64,000 nucleotides of DNA from Lachnospiraceae bacterium RM5 (GCA_900110975.1 FOFK01000004.1:31291-95290); one strand, 5' to 3'; positions 28,602 through 38,384 are shown, counted from the stretch's first letter. Numbers and translations: made by a program. The notes: generated from the sequence alone by a model not told the origin.

Positions 28602-29285
28602 ATGAAGGTATTATTAGCTGAAGATGAGGCTGATTTATCAAGGGCACTTGTAGCTGTATTAAAACATAGTGATTATGAAGTAGATGCGGTGGAAAATGGT
28701 AAAGAGGCCGTAGAATATGCAGGCAAAGATATTTATGATTGTATGATATTTGACATAATGATGCCTGTTATGGATGGAATAGAAGCTTTAAAAAATATAA
28801 GAGACTCAGGGGATACAACACCTGTAATTATGCTTACTGCAAAATCAGAGATAGAAGACAGAATAATGGGACTTGATGCCGGTGCAGATGACTATCTTAC
28901 AAAACCTTTTGCAATGGGTGAACTTCTTGCAAGAATTCGTTCAATGACAAGAAGAAAGCAAAGTTATACTCCTCAGAAACTTATGTTTGGAAATGTTTCA
29001 TTGAATGTAAAAGAGCAGGAGTTGAAAAAAGAAAATGCTATAAGATTAAGTGGGAGAGAACTTAATCTTATGGAGTTATTTATGCTTAATCCTGAAAAGT
29101 CATTAAGCAATGAGGAAATCTATAATCATATTTGGACTGAAGAAGATGATAAGGAAAATGATAAAGAAGGCGTTGTCTGGATGTATGTATCATTTTTAAA
29201 GAGTAAGCTTAAGGCGATTGATGCAGATATAGAGATAGATGGAAACAAAGGCGGAGATTTCAAACTTATCAGGAGTGTGTGTTAA
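28602..29285 (+). CDS. OmpR/PhoB-family response regulator
   Basis: Two-component regulator, 227 residues. The receiver domain (1-115) has the acidic pair Glu7-Asp8, phosphorylation site Asp51 (IFDIMMPVMDG), Thr in MLTAKS and Lys in LTKPF. A winged-helix DNA-binding domain follows (about 128-225, with SGRELNLMELFM and VWMYVSFLKSKL). It begins 3 nt after the alarmone synthetase and overlaps the kinase gene by one base (TAATG). Target genes are unknown; the downstream thioredoxin and ABC exporter are candidates. Confidence 0.95.
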   Translation: MKVLLAEDEADLSRALVAVLKHSDYEVDAVENGKEAVEYAGKDIYDCMIFDIMMPVMDGIEALKNIRDSGDTTPVIMLTAKSEIEDRIMGLDAGADDYLTKPFAMGELLARIRSMTRRKQSYTPQKLMFGNVSLNVKEQELKKENAIRLSGRELNLMELFMLNPEKSLSNEEIYNHIWTEEDDKENDKEGVVWMYVSFLKSKLKAIDADIEIDGNKGGDFKLIRSVC

Positions 29286-30514
29286 TGATAAAAAAATTAC
29301 GTTATAAATTTATAGGTATTGCTTCTTTTGCGGTTTTAGTTGTACTATTTTTTGTATTTCTTTTAGTTATTGGTGCAAGCTATTTGAATTTAAGAATGCA
29401 GACAAAGGCAGTTACCACGGTTATTTCTGAAAACGGTGGTAAAATGATGGTGGATACCAAAAAAGAAACAATAGATTTTATGACGCAGGAATCTCAATAT
29501 GGTACAAGATATTTTTCCGTGATTTTAGATGATGAGGGAAATATTGGAAGTCTTTATGATGATCATATTGCAATTATCAGTGAAGATGATGTATATAAAC
29601 TCACAAATAAGGCAGCTAAAAGAAATGCCGAATATGGATTTATAAAGTATAAGACAAATTATTATTCTTATCAGAAAAGTACGAATGACAACAATGAAGA
29701 CCAGATTGTATTTGTAGATGCAACACAGGATATGGTTGATTTTAAGGCAATGGTAAGAACATGTATTCTTATTGGAATTGCAAGCTTTTTATTTTTCGTT
29801 CTTCTTATTTCAGCACTTAGTAAAAAAGCCATTGAACCATCTATAAGAAATATTGAAAATCAGAAGGCATTTATAACAAATGCCGGTCATGAATTAAAGA
29901 CGCCTCTAGCGGTTATTTCTGCAAACACCGAGGTTTTGGAGATGGTAAATGGAAAAAATGAATGGACCGAAAGTATAATGAACCAGACAAAAAGATTATC
30001 AAGTCTTGTAAATAATTTTATTGTTATTGCAAGAATGGATGAGAGGGAAGATATTGTACTTACAGATATTAATATATCTGACATAACAAAAGAAGTCTGC
30101 ACTTCATTTAAAACTGTTATTGAGCAACAGAAGAAAAAAGAAGAATATAACATTACTGATGGAATTGTTATTAAAGGTGATGAAAAGATTTATCATGAAC
30201 TTGTAAATATTCTGGTTGATAATGCCTGTAAATATTGCGACGATGAAGGTGTTGTCAGCGTGTCTTTAGAATATAGAAACAGAATTAAGAAAAATGGTGC
30301 TAAGCTTATTGTTTCAAATGATTATAAAGATGGAGAAAATGTTGATTATTCAAGGTTTTTTGATAGATTTTACAGAGAAGATAAATCGCATAACAGTAAG
30401 AAACAAGGTTATGGTATAGGTCTCTCCATGGCAGAAAGTATTGTTACAAATCTTAAAGGGAAAATCAGTGTGGGTTACAGTGGTGGAAGGATAAACTTTG
30501 TGGTTATGTTTTAA
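29285..30514 (+). CDS. Sensor histidine kinase
   Basis: 409-residue membrane kinase partner of the preceding regulator. TM1 lies at about residues 9-35 and TM2 at about 155-178, with an extracytoplasmic sensor of about 115 residues between them. The H-box FITNAGHELKTPL has His202; the N-box is HELVNILVDNACKY and the G-box GYGIGLSMAES. No HAMP domain is obvious. The start ATG overlaps the regulator's stop codon, with AGGAG 9 nt upstream. The input signal cannot be told from sequence. Confidence 0.93.
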   Translation: MIKKLRYKFIGIASFAVLVVLFFVFLLVIGASYLNLRMQTKAVTTVISENGGKMMVDTKKETIDFMTQESQYGTRYFSVILDDEGNIGSLYDDHIAIISEDDVYKLTNKAAKRNAEYGFIKYKTNYYSYQKSTNDNNEDQIVFVDATQDMVDFKAMVRTCILIGIASFLFFVLLISALSKKAIEPSIRNIENQKAFITNAGHELKTPLAVISANTEVLEMVNGKNEWTESIMNQTKRLSSLVNNFIVIARMDEREDIVLTDINISDITKEVCTSFKTVIEQQKKKEEYNITDGIVIKGDEKIYHELVNILVDNACKYCDDEGVVSVSLEYRNRIKKNGAKLIVSNDYKDGENVDYSRFFDRFYREDKSHNSKKQGYGIGLSMAESIVTNLKGKISVGYSGGRINFVVMF

Positions 30515-30578
30515 AGAAATTAATATTTGTATGATTGTAAAAAAATAATAAAAAATTGAGAATATAAGGAGGAATTGT

Positions 30579-30884
30579 ATGGAACCTATTAAAGTTACAA
30601 ATGAAAATTTTGAAGAAGAAGTTTTAAAATCGGAAAAAAAGGTATTAGTTGATTTTTGGGCATCATGGTGTGGACCATGTATGATGTTATCTCCACTTGT
30701 TGATGAGATTGCAAACGAGGTAAGTGATTTAAAGGTTGCAAAAGTAAATGTTGATGAGGAAAATGAATTGGCTGAAAAGTTTAATATAATGTCAATACCA
30801 TGTCTTTTAGTATTTGAAAATGGAAAAGAAGTAAAACGTTCTGTAGGATTTATTCCAAAGGAAGAAATAAAGAAACTTATTTAA
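30579..30884 (+). CDS. trxA: Thioredoxin
   Basis: A 101-residue classical thioredoxin with the WCGPC active site (Cys31 and Cys34), the cis-proline IMSIPC segment and a C-terminal helix. AAGGAGG precedes the ATG. It reduces cytoplasmic disulfides. It lies between the two-component system and an ABC exporter, 25 nt before the latter, which suggests cotranscription. An extra Cys follows the cis-Pro (IPCLLVF), which is less usual. Confidence 0.95.
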   Translation: MEPIKVTNENFEEEVLKSEKKVLVDFWASWCGPCMMLSPLVDEIANEVSDLKVAKVNVDEENELAEKFNIMSIPCLLVFENGKEVKRSVGFIPKEEIKKLI

Positions 30885-30909
30885 TTTTAAACATAAAAGA
30901 GGTATAACA

Positions 30910-32667
30910 ATGATAAAAACTTTACTTTCACAGGTAAAGGAGTATAAAAGAGCGTCAATATTAACTCCATTTTTTATGTTATTAGAAGTTCTTGCAGAAA
31001 CTCTGATAGTACTTTTAATGGGATATATTGTTGACTATGGAGTTAAAAAGGGAGATATAAATAAAATTCTTTTACTTGGTGGATTAATGATTTTGGCAGC
31101 AGGCGTCAGTCTTTGGACAGGATGTCTTGGGGCTAGTTATGGTGCGAAGGCAGCCATGGGCTTTGGAAAGAATTTAAGAAAAGGGATGTTTATTAATATT
31201 CAGAATTATTCCTTTGCCAATATTGATAAATATAGTACTTCCGGACTTATTACAAGACTTACAACAGATGTTACAAATGTTCAGAATGCATATATGATGA
31301 TTCTTAGAATGTGTATGAGAGCACCTGCAAGTCTTGTATGTGCTATGGGTGCATCGTTTTTTATTAATGTAAAACTTGCATCTGTATATTTAATTGCAGT
31401 ATTTATACTTAGCAGTATCCTTGCTTTTATTATATATAAAGCCACGGGTTATTTTAGGGATGCATTCTTAAAGTATGATGATTTAAATGCAAGTGTCGAA
31501 GAAAATGTATCAGGAATAAGAGTTGTTAAAGCTTATGTCAGGGAAGATTTTGAGATTAGTAAGTTTAAAAAGGCAAGTGTAAATATTTATAACAGACTTA
31601 TAAAAGCTGAGAATATTGTAATTTTTAATTCTCCTGTAATGATGTTTACTGTATATGCTTGTATTTTGCTTATAAGCTGGCTGGGAGCACATATTGTTGT
31701 AAGTGGAGATTTAAAGACAGGAGCACTTATGTCTCTTTTAGCATATTGTATGAATATTCTTATGAGTCTTATGATGCTTTCATTTGTTTTTGTTATGGTT
31801 TCCATGAGTGCAGCCAGTGCAAAAAGAATTGCTGAGGTAATTAATGAAAAAAGTACAATTAAAAATCCAAAAGAGCCTGTATTTGTGGTGAAAAACGGAG
31901 ATATTGAATTTAAAGAAGTATTTTTTAAATATAATGATAAAGCTGAGAAACCGGTGCTTACAGATATTAATATTAAAATAAGGAGTGGAGAAACCATCGG
32001 TGTTATAGGTGGTACGGGAAGCTCTAAAACCAGCTTTATTAATTTGATCAGCAGACTTTACGATACATGCGAAGGTGAAGTGTTTGTTGGTGGGAAAAAT
32101 GTAAAAGATTATGATTTAAAGGTGCTAAGGGATAATGTTTCTGTTGTTCTTCAAAAAAATGTTTTATTTAAGGGAGCAATTCTTGATAATTTAAGATGGG
32201 GTAAAAAAGATGCAACTTTAGAAGAATGTATGGAAGTTTGTAAAATAGCCTGTGCTGATGAATTTATTGAGAAATTCCCTAAAAAATATGAAACTGTTAT
32301 AGAACAGGGTGGAGCAAATGTTTCAGGAGGACAAAGGCAAAGACTTTGTATTGCAAGAGCACTTTTAAAAGATCCTAAAATCCTAATTTTAGATGATTCT
32401 ACATCTGCAGTTGATACAGCAACTGATGCGAATATCAGAAAAGCATTAAGGGATAAGATTAAAAAGACTACTAAAATTATTATTGCCCAGAGAATATCTT
32501 CTGTTATGGATGCGGATAAAATAATTGTATTTAAAGATGGAGAGATAAATGGGTTTGATACTCATGAAAATCTTTTGAAAAATAATGAAATTTACAGAGA
32601 AGTATATGAGGCACAGATGAGTGGTGCTGGTGATTTTGATGGAATAGGAGGTGCTTTAAATGCCTAG
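30910..32667 (+). CDS. ABC exporter half-transporter with degenerate nucleotide site
   Basis: 585 residues: six transmembrane helices (about 15-300), then an ATPase domain. Two departures from consensus stand out. Walker A reads GGTGSSKTS (367-375), with Ser in place of the usual Gly before Lys. Walker B is ILILDDST (Asp495-Asp496), with Asp where the catalytic Glu normally stands. The signature NVSGGQRQR is canonical. In heterodimeric exporters such as TM287/288 one subunit has exactly this Asp replacement, forming the non-hydrolysing site. The partner gene overlaps the end by 8 nt. The substrate is unknown; drugs, peptides and lipids are typical. Confidence 0.92.
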   Translation: MIKTLLSQVKEYKRASILTPFFMLLEVLAETLIVLLMGYIVDYGVKKGDINKILLLGGLMILAAGVSLWTGCLGASYGAKAAMGFGKNLRKGMFINIQNYSFANIDKYSTSGLITRLTTDVTNVQNAYMMILRMCMRAPASLVCAMGASFFINVKLASVYLIAVFILSSILAFIIYKATGYFRDAFLKYDDLNASVEENVSGIRVVKAYVREDFEISKFKKASVNIYNRLIKAENIVIFNSPVMMFTVYACILLISWLGAHIVVSGDLKTGALMSLLAYCMNILMSLMMLSFVFVMVSMSAASAKRIAEVINEKSTIKNPKEPVFVVKNGDIEFKEVFFKYNDKAEKPVLTDINIKIRSGETIGVIGGTGSSKTSFINLISRLYDTCEGEVFVGGKNVKDYDLKVLRDNVSVVLQKNVLFKGAILDNLRWGKKDATLEECMEVCKIACADEFIEKFPKKYETVIEQGGANVSGGQRQRLCIARALLKDPKILILDDSTSAVDTATDANIRKALRDKIKKTTKIIIAQRISSVMDADKIIVFKDGEINGFDTHENLLKNNEIYREVYEAQMSGAGDFDGIGGALNA

Positions 32668-34540
32668 ACCTCAAAGAGGACCAAAACCAAAATTAAATAA
32701 TCCTGGAAAATCATTTAAAAGATTATTTGGAATAATTCTTGAAAAATATAAGTTTCAATATATTCTTGTAATTATTTTAATAATAATAAGTGTTTTTTCA
32801 AATGTCAGAGGAACGATGTTTATAAAAACTCTTATTGACAGCTATATTACGCCAATGCTGAAGGAAAAAAATCCTGATTTTAAGCCATTGCTTAAGGCAA
32901 TACGTAGTGTTGCTGTATTTTATGCTATTGGAATTGCTTCAACATATGCATTTAATAAAATAATGATTTATATTGCCCAGGGAACAATAAAAAAGATAAG
33001 AGATGAAGTGTTTGAACATATGCAATCTCTTCCAATACGTTATTTTGATACACATGCCCATGGAGATATAATGTCAATATATACTAATGATATTGATACG
33101 TTAAGACAGATGATTTCCCAGAGTATGCCACAGATGATACAAAGTGTTATTACTGTTGTTTCTGTAACTGTAATGATGTTTGTTCTTAGCATACCATTAA
33201 CTCTTCTTACTTTTTTAATGGTATTTGTAACTTTGATTGTAACAAAGACATTTTCAAAATACAGTGCAAGATATTTTGTGGCTCAGCAAAAAAATCTTGG
33301 CGAAGTTAACGGATTTATTGAGGAAATGTTAAAGGGACAAAAAGTTGTAAAAGTCTTTAATCATGAAGAAGAGAATATAGAAGAATTCTTAAAATTAAAT
33401 GATGAGTTGTTTGAAAGTGCTTATAATGCCAACAGATATGCAAATTATATGGGACCTGTAAATGCACAGATTGGTAATCTTAGTTATGTTTTATGTGCTG
33501 TAGTTGGTGGAATACTTGCTATAAAAAATTTCTTTGGATTTACACTTGGAGGACTTGCAAGTTTCCTTACATTTAATAAGAGTTTCAGTATGCCAATTTC
33601 ACAGATTAGTATGCAGCTTAACAGTATAATTATGGCACTTGCAGGCTGTGAGAGAATATTTGCTTTGCTTGATGAAAAGGTAGAAGAAGATAACGGATAT
33701 GTTAATCTTGTGAATTATAAACTTGATAATGGAAAGATTATTGAAAGTGATAAGCAGACAAATATGTGGGCATGGAAACATACTCATCAGGCTACAAAAG
33801 AAGTTGAATATAAAAAGCTTCTTGGAGATGTTGTTTTAGATGATGTTGATTTTGGATACACGGATGAAAAGATGGTTCTTCATAACATAAGTATCCATGC
33901 AAATCCTGGTGAAAAAATTGCTTTTGTTGGTTCTACAGGAGCCGGAAAAACGACAATCACAAATCTGATAAATAGATTTTATGATATTCAGGATGGAAAA
34001 ATCAGATATGACGGAATTAACATTAACAAAATTAAGAAAGCAGATTTGAGACGTTCACTTGGAATGGTATTACAGGATACGCATTTGTTTACAGCATCAG
34101 TTATGGAAAATATTAGATATGGTAAATTAGATGCAACTGATGAAGAAGTCTATGCAGCTGCAAAACTTGCAAATGCTGATACTTTTATAAGACAGCTTCC
34201 TGATGGTTACAATACCATTTTATCCGGAGATGGAGCAAATCTAAGTCAGGGACAAAGACAGCTTCTTTCGATTGCAAGGGCAGCCATAGCAAATCCGCCT
34301 GTGCTTATTCTTGATGAAGCAACAAGTTCTATTGATACAAGAACAGAAAAAATGGTGCAGGATGGAATGGACAAACTTATGAATGGCAGAACAACTTTTG
34401 TAATAGCCCATCGTCTTTCAACCATAAGAAATAGTGATGTTATCATTGTTCTTGAAAATGGAAGAATAATTGAAAGAGGAAATCATGAGGAACTCATGAA
34501 ACAAAAAGGAAAATATTATACATTAGCTACAGGAGCTTAA
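32660..34540 (+). CDS. ABC exporter half-transporter, catalytic partner
   Basis: 626 residues with six transmembrane helices and an ATPase domain. Walker A STGAGKTTI and Walker B VLILDEATSS carry the catalytic Glu553; the signature is NLSQGQRQLL, with Gln for the second position Gly. This is the reverse of its partner, so the composite site built from this Walker motif and the partner's VSGGQ should be the hydrolytic one. A roughly 50-residue insert with a Trp-Ala-Trp-Lys-His segment precedes the ATPase domain. The start lies inside the partner's last codons with AGGAGGT upstream, so the two are translationally coupled. Confidence 0.93.
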   Translation: MPRPQRGPKPKLNNPGKSFKRLFGIILEKYKFQYILVIILIIISVFSNVRGTMFIKTLIDSYITPMLKEKNPDFKPLLKAIRSVAVFYAIGIASTYAFNKIMIYIAQGTIKKIRDEVFEHMQSLPIRYFDTHAHGDIMSIYTNDIDTLRQMISQSMPQMIQSVITVVSVTVMMFVLSIPLTLLTFLMVFVTLIVTKTFSKYSARYFVAQQKNLGEVNGFIEEMLKGQKVVKVFNHEEENIEEFLKLNDELFESAYNANRYANYMGPVNAQIGNLSYVLCAVVGGILAIKNFFGFTLGGLASFLTFNKSFSMPISQISMQLNSIIMALAGCERIFALLDEKVEEDNGYVNLVNYKLDNGKIIESDKQTNMWAWKHTHQATKEVEYKKLLGDVVLDDVDFGYTDEKMVLHNISIHANPGEKIAFVGSTGAGKTTITNLINRFYDIQDGKIRYDGININKIKKADLRRSLGMVLQDTHLFTASVMENIRYGKLDATDEEVYAAAKLANADTFIRQLPDGYNTILSGDGANLSQGQRQLLSIARAAIANPPVLILDEATSSIDTRTEKMVQDGMDKLMNGRTTFVIAHRLSTIRNSDVIIVLENGRIIERGNHEELMKQKGKYYTLATGA

Positions 34541-34546
34541 ATAAAA

Positions 34547-34575
34547 AAAGACTGATGCATAAAGCACCAGTCTTT
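34547..34575. terminator. Bidirectional terminator between ABC exporter and DUF4317 gene
   Basis: AAAGACTGATGC (34547-34558) pairs with GCACCAGTCTTT (34564-34575) around a 5-nt loop. One position is an A-C mismatch in the plus-strand RNA but a G-U pair in the minus-strand RNA. T-rich tracts follow on both sides. Confidence 0.8.
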
Positions 34576-34578
34576 CTT

Positions 34579-35706
34579 TTATTTTACAGGAATACCATTT
34601 ATCTCTACATTATCGCTTAATTCAATGACAAGACATTTCTTTCCGTCAATAATTTCTTCTCTTATGAGATTTAAAAAGTCTGAATTAACTTTTATGGAAA
34701 CGTTGGCAGCTTTAACATCTAAAGTCCTTGTATTTACAACATTACTTGCCATAAGTTCGATATTTTTTTCGTTTTCTTCTTTGTAATTATTCAGGCTTTT
34801 TTCAAGTGTTTCAAGCTGTGTATCTGAAACTTCACTTTCTTCAAAAACAGTGGTTATTTCGTTTTTTGTAAGAATAAGTGGGTCTGGATTTTCACTGTTT
34901 CTTTCAATCATTTCGTTAATGTTTTCATGTATGGCTTTTACTGTATTAAAATCACACTCATCGCCTAATGTGTTGGTAATTAAGTGAGCAAAAGTTTCTT
35001 TCTGGTCATTTTGAGTTGCAGTTGATTCTTCACCAAGTATATTTGTAAGAAATTCTCTTTGAAGATTATTTGAATCTTTTGAAAAATACATTGTTGAATG
35101 AATATCTGCGGTTCTGTCGTTAAAAGCCGGGAATAAGAATCCGTTTGAAGGAGGAGAAACAATCCAGTTTCTGATTCTTTCACCAACTCTGTTTTTTTCT
35201 GTATCATAGCTAAGGCCTGCCTTATCAAGATTTACCGGACAAATGCTTGTAAGAATATATTCATAAATTGAATCTGATGCATCAAACATTTCTAAGCCAT
35301 CGCTGGTTTTTCCTGGAACATCATATATTCCGTGAATTAAAATAATATAATAATTAGATTCATATACATAGTTATCTATGATTTTTTTATAGTATTCATC
35401 AAGAATATTTTCATCTTCTAAATCTGATTTTAAAAGTTTATAAAGGAAATTCTGGGTTCCACCTTCATTTTCGCTTTCTAATGGAAAATCAATATTAAAA
35501 AGATTTTTTCCAATTGTTCCTGATAAGGTCTTTTTGAATATTTCAAAATATTTAAAAGATTCTTCCTCAGAAAGAGTATGGTAACTGTCACATGTTTTAA
35601 ATCTTATATTTTTTTCATTATCAACATAACAGCCACAGATTTTATTAATAACCGATTTTTCCGGGTTAAAAGTTTTTTTGATTTCATTAAGTTCTTTTTT
35701 ATTCAT
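34579..35706 (-). CDS. DUF4317 family protein
   Basis: A 375-residue soluble protein of the DUF4317 family common in Clostridia. The N-terminal segment with CGCYVD and the later FKKTLSGTIGKNL stretch match my memory of the family. No signal peptide, membrane helix or catalytic motif is evident; the C-terminal third contains a likely coiled-coil stretch (about 290-325). Function unknown. It is a single gene facing away from the Mrp-like ATPase and ends at the shared bidirectional terminator. Confidence 0.85.
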   Translation of the reverse strand: MNKKELNEIKKTFNPEKSVINKICGCYVDNEKNIRFKTCDSYHTLSEEESFKYFEIFKKTLSGTIGKNLFNIDFPLESENEGGTQNFLYKLLKSDLEDENILDEYYKKIIDNYVYESNYYIILIHGIYDVPGKTSDGLEMFDASDSIYEYILTSICPVNLDKAGLSYDTEKNRVGERIRNWIVSPPSNGFLFPAFNDRTADIHSTMYFSKDSNNLQREFLTNILGEESTATQNDQKETFAHLITNTLGDECDFNTVKAIHENINEMIERNSENPDPLILTKNEITTVFEESEVSDTQLETLEKSLNNYKEENEKNIELMASNVVNTRTLDVKAANVSIKVNSDFLNLIREEIIDGKKCLVIELSDNVEINGIPVK

Positions 35707-35805
35707 GAAACGCCTCCAAGTAATAAATATATTTTATGATAGCAAATTTAAGGTGAAAATAAAAGATGAAATTATAAAACGATAGAGTTTTTATGTACAA
35801 TGTGT

Positions 35806-35811
35806 TATAAT
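35806..35811 (+). promoter_or_regulatory. Possible -10 box for the Mrp-like gene
   Basis: A perfect TATAAT at 35806-35811 about 70 nt before the start; no convincing -35 box is seen at the expected distance. Confidence 0.4.
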
Positions 35812-35878
35812 CTGAAAGACTTGATTATAAGGTTTTAAATAAATTTTAAAAAATTATTGGCAAGAAGGAAAATTAAAA

Positions 35879-36619
35879 ATGGATAATGTAAAAAATATTA
35901 TTGCAGTTATGAGTGGAAAAGGCGGAGTTGGAAAGTCTTTTGTTACATCATCTGTAGCTGTAGAATTGAAAAATAAAGGCTATAAAGTTGGAATACTTGA
36001 TGCTGATATTACAGGCCCTTCTATTCCTAAAATGTTTGGTTTGAAAGAAAAACTTTTAGGTGATGAAACAGGAATGTTTCCTGCAAAAACAAAAGATGGT
36101 ATAGAAATTGTATCAATAAATCTTTTATTAAATGATGAGAGCGATCCTGTAATATGGAGAGGACCGGTTCTTTCTTCAGCAATAAAGCAGTTTAAGGATG
36201 AAGTGCACTGGGGAGAGCTTGATTATCTTCTTATTGATATGCCACCAGGAACAGGAGATGTTGCACTTACTGTTTTACATGAATTTGAAATTGATGGTGC
36301 CTTGCTTGTAAGCAGTCCACAGGAACTTGTTAAGCTTATTGTAACAAAGATTTATAAGATGCTTGATATGATGAAGGTAGATATTATTGGTCTTATTGAA
36401 AACTTTAGTTATATAGAATGTCCTGATTGTGGTAAAAAAATATCGGTATTTGGAGAAAGTAGTGCTGATGAAGCTGCTAGGGAATTTAATATTGATTTAT
36501 TAGCAAAGCTGCCTATTATGCCTGAACTTACAAAGAAAGCTGATGAAGGTGAATTTGAAAAGATGCATAATGAAAACTTTGATAATGTAATTAAAAAAAT
36601 TGTTTCTATCAGTAAGTAA
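35879..36619 (+). CDS. Mrp/NBP35-type P-loop ATPase
   Basis: A 246-residue ATPase of the Mrp/ApbC group, which carries or transfers iron-sulfur clusters. The deviant Walker A GKGGVGKS lies at residues 13-20, the Walker B-like LLIDMPPGTGD near 118, and a C-terminal CPDC pair (in ECPDCGKK) could bind a bridging cluster at the dimer interface. There is no N-terminal DUF59 domain. AAGG lies upstream of the ATG. Signal peptidase follows 57 nt later on the same strand. Confidence 0.9.
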   Translation: MDNVKNIIAVMSGKGGVGKSFVTSSVAVELKNKGYKVGILDADITGPSIPKMFGLKEKLLGDETGMFPAKTKDGIEIVSINLLLNDESDPVIWRGPVLSSAIKQFKDEVHWGELDYLLIDMPPGTGDVALTVLHEFEIDGALLVSSPQELVKLIVTKIYKMLDMMKVDIIGLIENFSYIECPDCGKKISVFGESSADEAAREFNIDLLAKLPIMPELTKKADEGEFEKMHNENFDNVIKKIVSISK

Positions 36620-36676
36620 CTTAAGATAGAGTAAATTATAATCCCTAAATATATACAGAAAGAAAGCGTGAATTAT

Positions 36677-37252
36677 ATGAAAAACAAAAAAAATATTGAG
36701 AATATGGAAAATTCCATTGAAGAAAGTAAAAAAATTGATTTAAGAAAAGAAATTTTCAGCTGGGTTATGGTATTTGTTATTGCATGGTGTGTTGCATTTT
36801 TACTTAGCAGATTTATTGTAATTAATGCAAAAATACCAACAGAGTCAATGGATGATACAATAGAAGTCGGAGATAAAGTTTTTGGATTCAGATTATCATA
36901 TTTATTTTCAAATCCAAAACGTGGTGATATTATTATGTTTGATGCACCTAATAAAGAAGATACAATATATATTAAAAGACTTATCGGATTGCCTGGAGAT
37001 ACTATAAAAATAAAGGATAATGTACTTTATATTAACGGAGAAGAATATAAAGAAGATTATGTTGACTCATGGTATAATAGTATTGGTGAATATGAGTATA
37101 CTCTTGGAGATGATGAATATTTTATGATGGGTGATAATAGGGATCATTCAACCGATTCAAGAGCATGGGGACCTATAAGTAAGGATGCTATGATTGCAAA
37201 AGCGATTTTTAAATATAAAATAATTCCTTTTAAACTTAAAAATTTATATTAG
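36677..37252 (+). CDS. lepB: Type I signal peptidase
   Basis: Cleaves signal peptides of exported proteins on the outer membrane face. 191 residues with one N-terminal membrane helix (about 28-48). The catalytic Ser57 is in IPTESM and the catalytic Lys100 in YIKRLIGLPGD; the conserved GDNRDHSTDSR box is near the C-terminus. An in-frame GTG lies three codons upstream; the ATG at 36677 is preferred, although neither start has a strong ribosome site. An uncharacterised membrane protein follows after 12 nt. Confidence 0.94.
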   Translation: MKNKKNIENMENSIEESKKIDLRKEIFSWVMVFVIAWCVAFLLSRFIVINAKIPTESMDDTIEVGDKVFGFRLSYLFSNPKRGDIIMFDAPNKEDTIYIKRLIGLPGDTIKIKDNVLYINGEEYKEDYVDSWYNSIGEYEYTLGDDEYFMMGDNRDHSTDSRAWGPISKDAMIAKAIFKYKIIPFKLKNLY

Positions 37253-37264
37253 GGTGTATGTTTA

Positions 37265-38275
37265 ATGAATAAAAATAGTGAGAAAAATATTGTACTTACA
37301 TATTCAGCGCTTGTTGCTGCTAAAAACGAAATATTTTCGCCGATAAAGGTAATGCTTCATTTTCTTGGAGCATTTCCTTTTTTGCCTTTATTTATGGCTC
37401 TATATTCAGCACTTGTTAAAGTTATTCCCGAAGATAAATATACTGATGCATTATTTTATGCGGGGATAGCTTTAATTTTATTGCTGGTTATTTATATTAT
37501 TATCTGGATAAATGATTTACTTACAGTGTATATTATTGAAAATGACGGGACTTTATATAAGCTTAAATGTTCAACCTATTGGTATAAAGCAAGAGATAAG
37601 ATGCTTCTAATAAATCCTATGGGGATGAAAAGTGGAAAGATAATGACACTTTTTTACATGGTTAACAATGTAAAATTGTTATTTGAAAAAATAGAGGATG
37701 ATTTTGATTTTTATGAATTTGTTAATAAGGGTAAAATAAAAAAGATAAGCAATATAAAAAATGTATCAGTAAGGAAAAAAAATATAAAATTAAAGGCTGA
37801 AGTTGAATATAATAATTCAAAAAAAGAAAAAAATATAATTATAAAAAGAGTTTTAGATAAAGACAGTGCATTTGTATCATATTTGAAAGAGTATGAAAAA
37901 AATGGAAAAGAAGTTATAAAAAAATTTGACTTTAATGATAAGAAATACGCAGGTGAAGAGACTAGGATGTTTCTTGAAAAAAATAAAAAAACAATACCAT
38001 TTTATTTGAAAAAAATGTCTGGTTTCTTTGTGATATGGACATATATTATGGCATGGGTTTCAGCTCTTTCCTTAACAGGAGGATTAAATAAATATGGATT
38101 ATTAAAGGCAAATGGAGAAAGACCATATTTTTCAGAGAATTTTATAAAGGGTAGTGAAAGTATTGTAATAGTATATTTTTCAGTGATTTTTATTTATTTT
38201 TTAATAAAAATAATAGATATAATTATATTGTTATTTAGCAAAGATGAATTAAAAGACAATATTGAAAATAAATAA
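37265..38275 (+). CDS. Four-helix membrane protein, unknown function
   Basis: A 336-residue membrane protein I do not recognise. Two hydrophobic helices lie at about 25-50 and 63-90, followed by a Lys-rich cytoplasmic region of about 150 residues with many KK and KN runs, then two more helices at about 255-275 and 297-325. No catalytic motif is seen. It is 12 nt downstream of the signal peptidase gene, so it is probably cotranscribed with it. The tract 37741-37860 is very A-rich. Confidence 0.7.
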   Translation: MNKNSEKNIVLTYSALVAAKNEIFSPIKVMLHFLGAFPFLPLFMALYSALVKVIPEDKYTDALFYAGIALILLLVIYIIIWINDLLTVYIIENDGTLYKLKCSTYWYKARDKMLLINPMGMKSGKIMTLFYMVNNVKLLFEKIEDDFDFYEFVNKGKIKKISNIKNVSVRKKNIKLKAEVEYNNSKKEKNIIIKRVLDKDSAFVSYLKEYEKNGKEVIKKFDFNDKKYAGEETRMFLEKNKKTIPFYLKKMSGFFVIWTYIMAWVSALSLTGGLNKYGLLKANGERPYFSENFIKGSESIVIVYFSVIFIYFLIKIIDIIILLFSKDELKDNIENK

Positions 38276-38360
38276 GGACCATACTACATCAGATAATCTT
38301 AAGAAAATTTTCACATAGCTGACACTTTTTTTAAAAAACTTATTCAAAATATAAGTTTAT

Positions 38361-38384
38361 AGTATCTATATACTAAAGTATACT
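38361..38384. promoter_or_regulatory. Paired AGTAT/ATACT palindromes upstream of the beta-helix lipoprotein
   Basis: AGTAT-CTAT-ATACT (38361-38374) is followed 2 nt later by the perfect palindrome AGTATACT (38377-38384). They lie about 55-75 nt before the lipoprotein start. This looks like an operator for a dimeric regulator, but no regulator is known for it. Confidence 0.35.
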
